This document shows positions 13,361 through 22,625 of a stretch of DNA of 64,000 nucleotides, in pieces (position 1 is the stretch's first letter; each line of letters begins with the position of its first letter). The position numbers were made by a program, and so were the translations under genes. Where the stretch lies: the NCBI GenBank assembly GCA_013397935.1, contig VZRN01006619.1:2748235-2812234 (forward strand), read 5' to 3'. The notes below the pieces were generated by a model that was given only the letters and a program-made list of their open reading frames with translations, had not been told where the DNA came from and did not search any database. This stretch comes from Dasyornis broadbenti. Taxonomy: Eukaryota; Chordata; Aves; Passeriformes; Dasyornithidae.

Positions 13361-13448
13361 AATTCAAAAAAATCAGTGGGAGCATAGCAGGAAGTATCAT
13401 TATGACTAATGATGCTTTCTGTTATGCTCCCACTGATTTTTCTGAATT
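13361..13448 (+). repeat. 88-bp near-perfect inverted repeat (long hairpin)
   Basis: The left arm 13361-13402 and right arm 13407-13448 are each 42 bases and are reverse complements except at four positions. They are separated by only four bases (TGAC). All four differences are transitions. If the plus strand is transcribed, three become G-U wobble pairs and one is an A-C mismatch, so an RNA stem of 41 pairs would form. The arms contain the shared block AATCAGTGGGAGCATA. Pairing ends sharply at both outer edges and I find no clear target-site duplication. Candidate explanations are a hairpin RNA (siRNA/miRNA-like), a small inverted-repeat transposon remnant, or a template-switch palindrome. 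The loop is shorter than in a typical pre-miRNA. Confidence 0.95.
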
Positions 13449-14043
13449 TGACATTCGTTTGTACAAATCCATACAGCACCTACATCTTGAATACTGGAAG
13501 CATTTTGTATCTCTCTGCCTCAAAAAAGATATAGCAGAAGAATGAACAAAGATGGACAGGAGTGAAGAATTGCTCAGATTAGAATGAGCTAAAGGAGACA
13601 GCTCGTTGGCCCACACATGGTTCAGTTGAGGAACCCTTTGCTGCAGAAGTGGTGGATGCAGGAAGTGAGTTTAAAAAGCATTTAGATATGATGGAAAAAA
13701 AAAAAAATCACTGGGAACCATTAAAAAAAAACATACCACCATTAAATTAAAAGCTTCCAAAGTCCCATGTCCCACACTACTGGAGTGGGAGGAGGATGTT
13801 CTGGAGTAGCATCACTGCATGTTAATCTAAAGCTTTACTTCTCTCCCTGCACCCTCTTCAGCTGTGGAAAAACAGTGGGTCTGTGGCAGAAGCAGAACTA
13901 AAACTCCACCTCCTGAGTCCTTTCCTTGATGCCTCTGGGCAGCTGACAGATTGAGTCCACCAAATCTAACTTTATTCCAAGCAGGAGCACAAAGTCAGAA
14001 ATCTGGGCTTTGTTTAGTGAGACAAAAGTCACTGTAACACAAA

Positions 14044-14549
14044 ATGTTCAGCTTCAGCTTTTCCTGCACAATTGCAACATCTGGCAGGGAGGTAAAATTA
14101 GCCGGTCAAAATGAGAGGTGTAGTACTTGTCAAAGCAGAAAGGCAGCCTCGGAAATGTGGACCCATAGTCCCATCCCTCTGCCCAGCCTTCCTGGGAGGA
14201 GGAGAGGGTCTGGGGACATGATCCGTGGGGCTGTCTCCTGTCTCAGACCAGCGCTCAGGTGCTGCACCACAAAGGATGCAGAAGAAGCAGCGGTGGGGCA
14301 GCCCGGACAGCACCCAGCTGCAAAAATCCTCCCATTTCTCCCAGCCTTGCCCGTGCAAAGTTTGGTGGCAGAGGTGGCACCGGGGAGAGAGGATGGACGT
14401 GCCGAAAAGCCCTGGCGTCTCCGGCCACTTCAGACAGAGCCATTGAGCGGGCGGAGAGGCTGCACATTGTGCCCCTTCCCAGAGCGCTGCCTCCTCTCCA
14501 TTTGTTTACCACACATCCTGTCTTCTTTTCTGTTTGCTTCACACATCAT
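14044..14549. other. Locally GC- and CpG-richer block, non-coding
   Basis: From about 14150 to 14480 the GC content and CpG count are visibly higher than around it, with runs such as GCAGCGGTGGGGCAGCCCGG. Long frames open here on both strands at once (203 codons plus, 95 and 86 minus, 100 plus), which is what GC-rich sequence gives by chance because stop codons are AT-rich. No protein domain is recognisable in any of them. It could be an unmethylated regulatory block adjoining the homeodomain-rich segment downstream, or the promoter of an unannotated non-coding transcript. Confidence 0.4.
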
Positions 14550-14990
14550 CGCCTTCATTAATCGTCCTCCCCGCTCCCCATTTGGGCCTTTGGATTTTCG
14601 GCTCACCATGGGTAATTCTAATTACCTCAGACATAAAAAAAATAAAATAAAATAGGACCTTAAGTAGGTGCACTTCATTCTTTAACTGCCTTTTACAAGC
14701 AGTTCAGTGCTGGCTACCAAGGGAATCTGATTAAACTAATTACCCTGATTGGCTTGTTTAATCAACTGCTTGGTTTAATTGGGCCTCGCTAATGCGGAGT
14801 GGTGAAGTCCGTGGTGCGTAATGTGAGAACCAGGAGACCCGTAACACCGGCGGTGACACCACTACAGAAACCAGCCCGCATTCCCAGCTTGACGGGGGGA
14901 CTTTAATAAATGCAGACCTCAGCTGAGAGCCCAACTGTATTCTCAAGAGCCTGAATGGGCTGGAGGTTTTAGTGATAATTAAAATTGCTA
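14550..14990. promoter_or_regulatory. Candidate conserved enhancer rich in homeodomain dyads
   Basis: This block carries many TAAT/ATTA homeodomain cores, some arranged symmetrically. GGTAATT and AATTACC form a perfect inverted repeat at 14611-14626 with a 2-bp spacer. TGATTAAAC (14728-14736) and GTTTAATCA (14756-14764) form another with a 19-bp spacer. Further cores lie near 14558, 14738, 14776 and 14979. The 14790-14900 part holds an unusual number of CpGs for the window. This texture is typical of conserved non-coding enhancers near developmental genes, but conservation cannot be tested here. Confidence 0.4.
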
Positions 14991-14991
14991 A

Positions 14992-15017
14992 GGAAAAAAA
15001 GAAAAAAAGAAAAAAAC
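14992..15017. repeat. (A7G)n-like A-rich tract
   Basis: Three A runs separated by single G form a short A-rich simple repeat next to the homeodomain-rich block. Confidence 0.8.
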
Positions 15018-15654
15018 CTCAACCCTTTCTCATTAAAGGACTTGTCCTTTTCCCTTCCCCCCTCCCAGCCTCCAAACTTGAAGCAATATCGGGAATCCTG
15101 TCTGCCTCTTTCAAACAACACTTCAATTCATTAGGGCAAAGAACCCCCCCTCCTCCATCTCCCCCATCCCTGAGATTTTTTTACTCCCATTTACAGTGTG
15201 CATGGCCCAAAGTAAATACACAGACAACAGCGTTACAAATTACCTTGCACTAGGTAAATCCACCCTGAGTACCTGGGGAGTTTGTGGAGCTCAAACGACT
15301 TCTGTGTCAGCATCCTAGCAAAAGTGGGCATTCTTATAGCTCTAATTACTAGAACAATAATAACCTGCAGAGTGTCCTTTTCCTCCTGCCACCTCAGTGC
15401 TGACTCCCCACTCCCTTCCCTGCCCTCCACTTGCTCTCACAGTGGGGAGGGATGAGTGAAGAGCCAAACACATGGCTGGCTTAGCAAAGCTCCACTCATC
15501 TGGGTCCAATATGTTTTATGGTGGCATGTAGATGGAATTTGCTACTCCCTGAGGATTTTCTTACAGCCTGGCAGACCAGTGGGCACTGGCATGAGCATTA
15601 AACTTCTGCAATCAGCACATTATTCCAGCACAGGTTTTCCCTGTGCCACAGTGC

Positions 15655-15745
15655 ATGCCACTTGGGCAAAAATCAATGGCATGCTCAATTGTCATAAATC
15701 TCCAATTATCATCTGTAAAATGGAGAATACAGCAGCAAAATACAC
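15655..15745 (+). mobile_element. Possible ancient MIR/CORE-SINE remnant
   Basis: Two blocks resemble the 3' half of mammalian-wide interspersed repeats and related CORE-SINEs: CACTTGGGCA at the left, and ATCTGTAAAATGGAGAATAC at the right. They lie in the right order and at roughly the right distance (about 41 bases apart versus about 33 expected). Such relics are known at low copy in bird genomes. The middle is poorly matched, so this could be coincidence. No tRNA-like head is visible upstream. Confidence 0.35.
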
Positions 15746-16639
15746 CTAACTTTAACCATGGAGAATATAAATGTATATACATGATGTAACAACTTTAGGA
15801 TGCCTTTGCACTTGATGAAGAGAAATGGGCATTTACACAGTGGGTTGCTTTGAAATGGTCTCCAATTGCCACATTTTTTTTCTGAACAAAACACTGTAAT
15901 ATTCTGCACATTAATAAAATATGTGCTTGAATTCTGTAAAAATTCAAATGCATTGGATTTAGTTTTGTAAATCATATATTGTGGAAGTTTCCTTTGCACT
16001 GTCTCCCCCGTAACCCACAGCAAGTGAACAGCATGGTTCTCAAACCATGCTCTAATTGCTCTGGAGAGGTCTCTCCTTTTAATTTTGTGGTTTGCTCTCG
16101 GCTGAAAAATGTCCATATAAGTGAGTAGGTGAAAGAATTTTAAAACCACAGGGAATCCCAATGTTGAGATGGAAAGCAAATGAAAAATTTTCCTCATGGA
16201 TGGGGTGTATTTTATATCCCAGCTGACCATGTTGGGGAAGGTCATTAGACAGTGCTTAGCTGGGGTTATCTCATTGACCATCCCGAAAATACAGTCTTCA
16301 GCCTGCCTAAGTTAAAGTCACAGGAAAAATCAGAGCCATTTTTATGAGGGAGAGTATGGCATTTTTCACTGGAATATACCCAGTCAGATGTGCTACAAAG
16401 CTTGGGGAATTGGGGAGAAGTAATAACCATTTGCTAATATTTCAGCTCTTTTCAGGTCACTCAGGGTAGTGCTGTGGTGATCTCCCTCCCCATCCTTCTG
16501 CCTGGCGGCATCCATCTGGGACACCTAATGAGTGATTGGTAAACATAACTTTTCCCAGCAAGACAAAATCTGTTTCTAACTCATGACCTGCTGACACTCA
16601 TTCATTATGAAGCCTTCTTCTGCCAGACAGGCTGTTTAG

Positions 16640-16990
16640 GAAAACCAGTGACGGGCTGCATGCCCCGTGCAGCCATCCCTTAATTACGGGACAGACCCTC
16701 TTAGTAACGGGGTGATATTGAAGGGCCGCTGAGCGGATGTTACAGAAAGGGTATCACGGCCACTTAGTGCTCCACCGAGACTATGCGGGGCCGTGGGACC
16801 CACTGCAGAGCCCGTGGGGCTGGAGGAGACATCCTGGCTGGCCCTCATTGCTGCTGAAACAGGGCCATATTTCACCAACGCTCTCTCCCACAGCCGCCTC
16901 TCACCTTGTGTGGGGATTTCTCTTATGCCTATGAAGAATAATGCACATTTTTTCACTGCTTTTCGTCGGCTTTGAGTGAGGCATTGTTTG
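16640..16990. promoter_or_regulatory. Candidate conserved non-coding element with CpGs
   Basis: A 350-base stretch contains CpG dinucleotides well above the local rate (for example near 16688, 16727, 16758, 16774, 16789), followed by an AT-rich tail with ATTACGGG and AATAATGCAC. No repeat family is recognised. A 90-codon minus-strand frame crosses it but has no known motif. It may be a regulatory element. Confidence 0.28.
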
Positions 16991-19900
16991 AAATTTTGGG
17001 ATATATATCAGTTCTTGTGAAATCCTTCATGTTCACAGCCCATGTCCTTCATCCAGAGGCTGTGGGTTTGTCAGGGACCTCCCTTTCCTGTAGGTAATGT
17101 CCCAGCCTCAGCTAAACCTGTCATTGGCGTGCAGCAGTCTGTGGTGTTGCTCTCCTATTCCTTGGGGACAAGAAAGATTCATCTGAAGCCAATCACTCCA
17201 GCTATTTCTTGCTGGTGAATGAATTAACGGCATTGCAGGGAGAACTGATACTTAACAAACACTTTCACTTCCCACTCTTCACACTGACTTCTTGGGAATT
17301 GATGTGAGCTAGAGAGTGTGCTGGTTTTTTCCTTCCTCAGAGAGTCTTTGAGTTGTTCACCTGGCAAGGTAAACAACCTCATCAATCTTACGACGTTTAG
17401 ATGAAGATCGAAGTAATTTGGGGATGCTCCGAGCTTTAGTTTTTTGTTGTTTTTTTTCCTAGAGCCAATTATATATCAGTTTTTAATATTTTTTATTTTC
17501 AGTTCCAAAGAGCTGCATTAAAAAACCTTATTGCCAATAGGAGGGGAATATCTCCATTCCACTGAATGATGCCAAGTTATCATAACATTCAAACTGCATT
17601 TTAACAGCTTGCACATTTTCAGGGCTTTTCACCTTTGCGTTAGTAAACACTCAAAATCCAAGACCTGTTGAATTCATACCTTTCCCTATATCCTCTGTGT
17701 GTTTCCTAGAGGTGTGACAGCAAGAAGGATTTGATCAAAGTCGAATTGAATCAAAACAATGGAAAGCCAGACAGTTGGCTCGAGAGCCTTGGCAGTGCCA
17801 GAAGCAAATAAAGCTGCTCTGTGTTTATCACTTCATTCAGTCCAGATGGGCCATTTTCCCCATCCTGCAGTCATCATCCTGTATCAATACAAAGCTCTGA
17901 GTGATATTTCTATAGCATGTTGCTTCAATGAAGCTGTCCTAGAGTGGCTGTACCAGTGGTTTTGAAGTTGCCTCTGTGTCTCTCATGTGGTCAGGCTTAC
18001 AGATGTCTTCTGTGGTCTCTCTTTCTCTATCAGTCATCGTTTCATTCTCATGTCTTCCAGATTTCTAGATACCTCCTGCCTGTGTCTGCTTGAAGAAACG
18101 CACCCTGTAAAGCCCTCCCATGTATTACAGAAAGATCTGCTTCTGGTTTTGCTTCACATATCGCAGTGTATGTTTTGCAAAAACCTAGGAACTGACAATC
18201 AGATTATTGATCACAGCCAACAATTCTGGCTCCTCTGTGTCTAATCCTACACTCCCCCCCTGGAAAGTGGGTTTTGATTTGTTAAATGAATTTGCAGCTG
18301 ATGAAAAGCTAAGGTCAGACGTATGGGTCTTAAGCAGACAGAGCACAGAGAGGAACTTCTTATGTCATTTGCCCTCTAATTAGACTCAGTCACATACTGT
18401 ACCACTCCTCCAGCTCAGGCTATCAGTCTTCCTTGGAAAAAAGCTTTTATCTGCTCAACATTCTGCACCAAATCAGGTCAGATTTGGCTCATTTGCAAAT
18501 CTGGCCCATATTTTGCATTGGAGAAGTTCAAGGCATTGAGCACTCCTGCCCATCGCTTGCTCCCATCTGCCATCTGGAAAAGGCGTTCAGCAGAGTAACT
18601 GCTGTCGGTTGTGTTGGCTCCCTCTGAAAACAGACTGCAGGAATGGGACAAGAAGGAAAGATCCAGGCAAGGAGCTGGGAATTGGAAAACTCAAAGTTCA
18701 AGCTTACATTCAGACATGCAGCCACACTCCTCCTCAGGATGAAATATATGAGGCACTTGTGAAGAACAGAGTAGAAAATAATATACATAATACCTCAAAT
18801 CTGTAAGTGTGGATCCACAAGAGTGAATCCAAGCAGCTCAGGTCATGCAGAGAAGACAAGATACACCCATTTGAGGAGCTTTCAAGCTCAGCTGGCTCTG
18901 CTCCCAGGTATTGTGTCTCTGCATTAGCAGTAAGCCTGCAAAGAATTGGGCTTTGCTGTTTTAAACACAGACATAGCACTGCTCAGGTGTGTGCAGCGAC
19001 CAGCTGAGACCAAGGAAGAACATGTGTCTGCACTCTGCTCCTGACAAGCCCTTAGTGTTTCCCTGGCTTTACCCCTCTAACAGCACAGGCTTTGCAGGCA
19101 CTTCTTAAAGCAGACCTGGTTATTTGAGCACTCCAAAAGTCTAGCAGAAAACAAAATCACTGGGCAAGATCAGAAAAAAAAACAACCCGGTAGCATCACC
19201 CTCCTCCAGCCTATGATACCACAAAGGAACCTATACCACAGGCTGGTTTCAAGGTGTTTCCTCTCCAAAACCCTTTTTAAAGAGCTGAGTGAACCTCGTG
19301 GGCTTTTCAGTGGGCTTTGAGCTGCTGCAAGCAGGGCTGCTGAGGTATAACCAAGCACAAAATATGACCCTGGCTTAGCCCAGCCTTACTCTGGCAGGGC
19401 TGTGCACAAAGCCACAGAGCCTGTGTGAGAATGCCCTCAGTCAGGCTCATAAAATGTTGTAGTTTGCAGCTGAGAAGGGATAAATTAAACTAACAAGCAT
19501 GACAGCTATTTAAAAATAAGAAATCATGTTTCATGGGGTAAAACAACATCTGAGGCCCCAGAGAGTCTGTGCTTCGTATTTTTAATAGTCCTCTCACTGC
19601 AACAACACTCTCCTCTCCACTTAGCCGGGCTGAAGACCCCAAGTTCAAACATTTCCCCACTGCTCTCTCCCTGGTTTACTGCAGCTCTCATCTTTACTAT
19701 CACTCTGGATAACTCTGTTTTGTGAGGAGAAGGGCTCATTAGCCAGGAACTGATAAACAAAGAGGAGGGTGGAAGCAGAGGTCCCTGCTCCCCAAAGCAG
19801 GCTCCCCAGGGGTGGTGGTGGCCTCCCACCCAGGCAGGCTCTGTGCAGACCCCAGCTGCAGCCTGTCTGAAACGTGCTGGGGGACAGGCTGTCAGAGGCC

Positions 19901-20214
19901 TGAGCCATCCCATGCTGGCCCTCTGGAGGAATCATGTGCTGAAGGTATGAAAAATCTGTGTCTCAGAAGACTCTGCAGAGGCAGAGGGAGGCTGATTGGC
20001 TTGGGACAGCCTGTGGTGGGTTCTGGCACCCAGGGGATGGGTGCATGCTGGTGGATTTGGGTTACAGAGGTAGCAAGAGCTCAGGAATCCCCATTGCAGG
20101 GGAACTGAGGACTTAACCTTCTACAAAAGTCTGCTTCTTTTTTGAAAAACCACGACACCCATACCCATTGGTGTTGCCTACACGCTCCTAGCATTCTGCT
20201 GCTTTAAAGAGAGC
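16991..20214. other. Unique non-coding DNA
   Basis: No gene or repeat is recognised. The 17.39-17.60 kb part is AT-rich and has conserved-element texture (AGCCAATTATATATCAG, TTATTGCCAATAGG). An ATTTGCAAAT core lies near 18487. Open frames are below 90 codons until 19.5 kb, where overlapping frames of about 100-130 codons on both strands coincide with higher GC and carry no motif. Confidence 0.55.
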
Positions 20215-20470
20215 TAAAACCAATTGAATGAGAATGTAAATGCAATCAATTTAGCAATGATTGCTAATGGCTACCTTCTTCAAAGAGGGATAAATTTCAG
20301 GATAAATTCCCTATGACAACAGATAATCTGTGACAAGATTACATTAACGAAAAAATCGTCGTGTAACCAACCAACTTGTTATATACAATCATTTGGTTGC
20401 CAGTTCTCCAGATGACAAAATAATACTGTTCTCTGTGGTCATTAAAATTGCTAAAAACAAAAGACAAGGT
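20215..20470. promoter_or_regulatory. Candidate conserved non-coding element with TTAGCAAT dyad
   Basis: An AT-rich unique segment contains a perfect inverted repeat, TTAGCAAT-G-ATTGCTAA, at 20251-20267. A further GCAATCAATT lies just upstream, and several homeodomain-like and GATA-like (AGATAATCTG) cores follow. CpGs cluster at AAATCGTCGTGT near 20355. There is no open frame or repeat. Function is inferred from texture only. Confidence 0.28.
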
Positions 20471-20724
20471 TTTAAAGTTACTTAAGGCAAAGCAGAAACA
20501 TTTTTCAACTTTTCACGTGGTGACTGTGATGTGAATGGGAAAGATGAGGCAGAGAAGTTCAGGGCACACTACGGATAAGACCATGGTTTAGTCTTATGGC
20601 CGAAACTCCCAGAGGCTGTTATGATTTAAAACTCTCCAGAGCAGAAGCTGATCATCTTCTCTGAAGTTCTAGCAGACCTTCAAAGAAGAGTATTTCTCTG
20701 TGAGACTTTTAACCAGGGCAGATA

Positions 20725-21000
20725 ATGTTAGGATAAGGAGGAAAGGTTTTAAATTAAAAAAGATTTCGATTAGATGTTAGCAAAAAGTTCTTTGCTGCGA
20801 GGGTAGTGAGCCACTGGCACAGGTTGCCCAGAAAAGCTGTGGCTGCCCCATCCCTGGAAGTGTTCAAGGCCAGGCTGGATGGGGTCTGAGCACCCTGGGA
20901 TAGTGGAAGGCGTTCCTGCCCATGGCAGAGGGGTTGGAACAAAATGATCTTTAAGATCCCTTCCAACACAAACCGTTTTATGATTCTGTGATTCTGTGAT
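20725..21000 (+). mobile_element. CR1 LINE 3' fragment (5'-truncated)
   Basis: This is the 3' untranslated end of a chicken-repeat-1 (CR1) non-LTR retrotransposon. The sequence shows the usual order of CR1 3' landmarks: a purine-rich lead-in, the block around CAGGTTGCCCAGAAAAGCTG, the block around CCATCCCTGGAAGTGTTCAA, the block around CTGCCCATGGCAG, then CTTCCAACACAAACC and a terminal run of ATTCTGTG octamers. CR1 elements end in such octamers rather than poly(A). The open reading frames of an intact CR1 are absent, so the copy is dead on arrival, as most avian CR1s are because reverse transcription stops early. The 5' boundary is approximate. Short open frames seen across it on the minus strand are not genes. 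Confidence 0.93.
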
Positions 21001-21671
21001 CTGCCTTTGAAAGCAATTCACAGAGACTCAAAGACACGGTTAAAATAAAATTCTGGATGAGTATGCAGCATTTACCATGCCTTGCTGTCCAAATGATAGG
21101 AAACAAGGGTGTTTGACTTTGACTTTATCTAAAGACTTATCTGAAGACGAGGAGTTCATCACCCTGTTTGATATTACAGTTTTGTCCTCACAAAGGACAA
21201 GAGGAACAGCAGATCCTGAGTGCCCAGAAATGTCAGATTCAGCCTCAATATGGAGCAGGTGAGTTTTTCAGAAATGATCACTTGGTGAAGCTGGGCAGGA
21301 ACAGAGCTATCCACAGCCAGCTGCTTTCTACAAACACCCTCGCTCTTCCCATGCATTAAGAAATAATTTTTTTGTGGGGAAAACCTGATTTTTAGGCTGA
21401 TAACAATCTGCATATGATCTGAAATGGAGATAAGCTGTGTGCTATAAGTGTAAGCCAACTACAGAATGCTTTTTTGCAGAACTTGCTGGAACATTAATCA
21501 TTAGCAATGTCTGCTTTTGATGAAAAATAGCTTCACAATTGTGATAGAATTTTTCATGGGAAATGTATCTTTTTTTTTTTCCTATTTCTTGGATAAAAAG
21601 ACTGAAAATAATGTGAAAGCCAAGACTTAACTCTGTAATGTTCTCAAATTGAAATGTTGACTTTCATTTTC

Positions 21672-21811
21672 CTTTCTTCTTTTCTCCTTTTTTCTTCCTT
21701 TCTTGCAAAGAAAATACATTTTTTTTTCTTTTATACCTTTGCATAACTGTTCTTTTTCTTTCTCTTAGTTGAGAAAAGGAAAAAGAGAGGATAATAGTGG
21801 AGAAAAAGAAG
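21672..21811 (+). repeat. Polypyrimidine tract followed by polypurine tract, imperfect hairpin
   Basis: A pyrimidine-rich run (about 21672-21766) ends in CTCTTAG and is followed at once by a purine-rich run. The inner parts, 21751-21764 and 21771-21786, are reverse complements allowing a two-base insertion, so the junction can fold. The layout also mimics a 3' splice site. From 21769 one frame stays open for about 53 codons, and a GT in AAAGGTTAAA at 21929 could act as a donor. No protein family is recognised, so this may be chance. Confidence 0.5.
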
Positions 21812-22593
21812 ACAAACTCTATCAAACACGAATATTTAATTTTTCTAAGAAACTGAAATCAAGTAAAATGTTCTATTCACAGCATGAGCACTTTCAAAGA
21901 ACTTCCACCATCCCCATCTTATTTAAAGGTTAAAAAGCTTTATTTCCTCATGCGTGTCAATGACATTTGTTTCTTCTTTTTTCTTTTTAAGACTGGCCTG
22001 ATTCCTAACCGTTATATTTTTCTTCACTTCTCCCACATTGCATTGGATTTTCAAAAGATTCCGTGGGACTTGGAATAGTAAATCCTATTTTGAAGAGTAG
22101 CACAGGCACTGGGGAGCTCCATCAGACTCAGCTGGTCTCTGCCACTCACAGCTTGTGCACACGTGCCAGGGCTGTGACCCACTGTCGTGTCACTGGGCAT
22201 TTCCCAGCGGTGTTAATTTGATGAGCTGAGTTAACAGCAACAGCAAAGAGCAAGAAACAAAGAATTAGGGGCTGCATCCCTTGGGATGCTCCAGTACAAC
22301 AGCCACATCACAGCTCTCGTCTCCCAGGCACATCAGAGGCAGCCCAGAGGGCCGCTTTGGCCATACCAGGCAGGATCAGCAGCAGTGCAGATGATGAGTC
22401 TGTGAAGGCTTTACTAATCCAGGATTTTGATTCATGGGACCAAAAATGGCCTTTGTTCCAAACAGAGAAGTCCATGAAAAATAGTCACAAGGAATAATTG
22501 GTTCTAATGGGAAACAGCTTCATCAGAATCAGCTGTGGAAGCCTGTATGGCAAGTAAGGCATATGCAGCAAGTAAAGCACTTCCTGAAGGGGG

Positions 22594-22621
<28 letters not shown>
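22594..22621. repeat. A28 homopolymer
   Basis: This is a run of 28 A preceded by GGGGG. No recognisable processed pseudogene body lies upstream. Confidence 0.95.

Positions 22622-22625
<4 letters not shown>

Noticed and set aside
14044..14655. 203-codon plus-strand open frame as a gene
   Set aside because: It lies in the GC-richer block where several frames on both strands are open at once, has no domain, and its C-terminus runs into an A-rich low-complexity tract.
15709..16281. 190-codon minus-strand open frame
   Set aside because: No recognisable protein similarity, an AT-rich composition giving a Phe/Ile/Leu/Lys-heavy translation, and overlap with a possible SINE relic.
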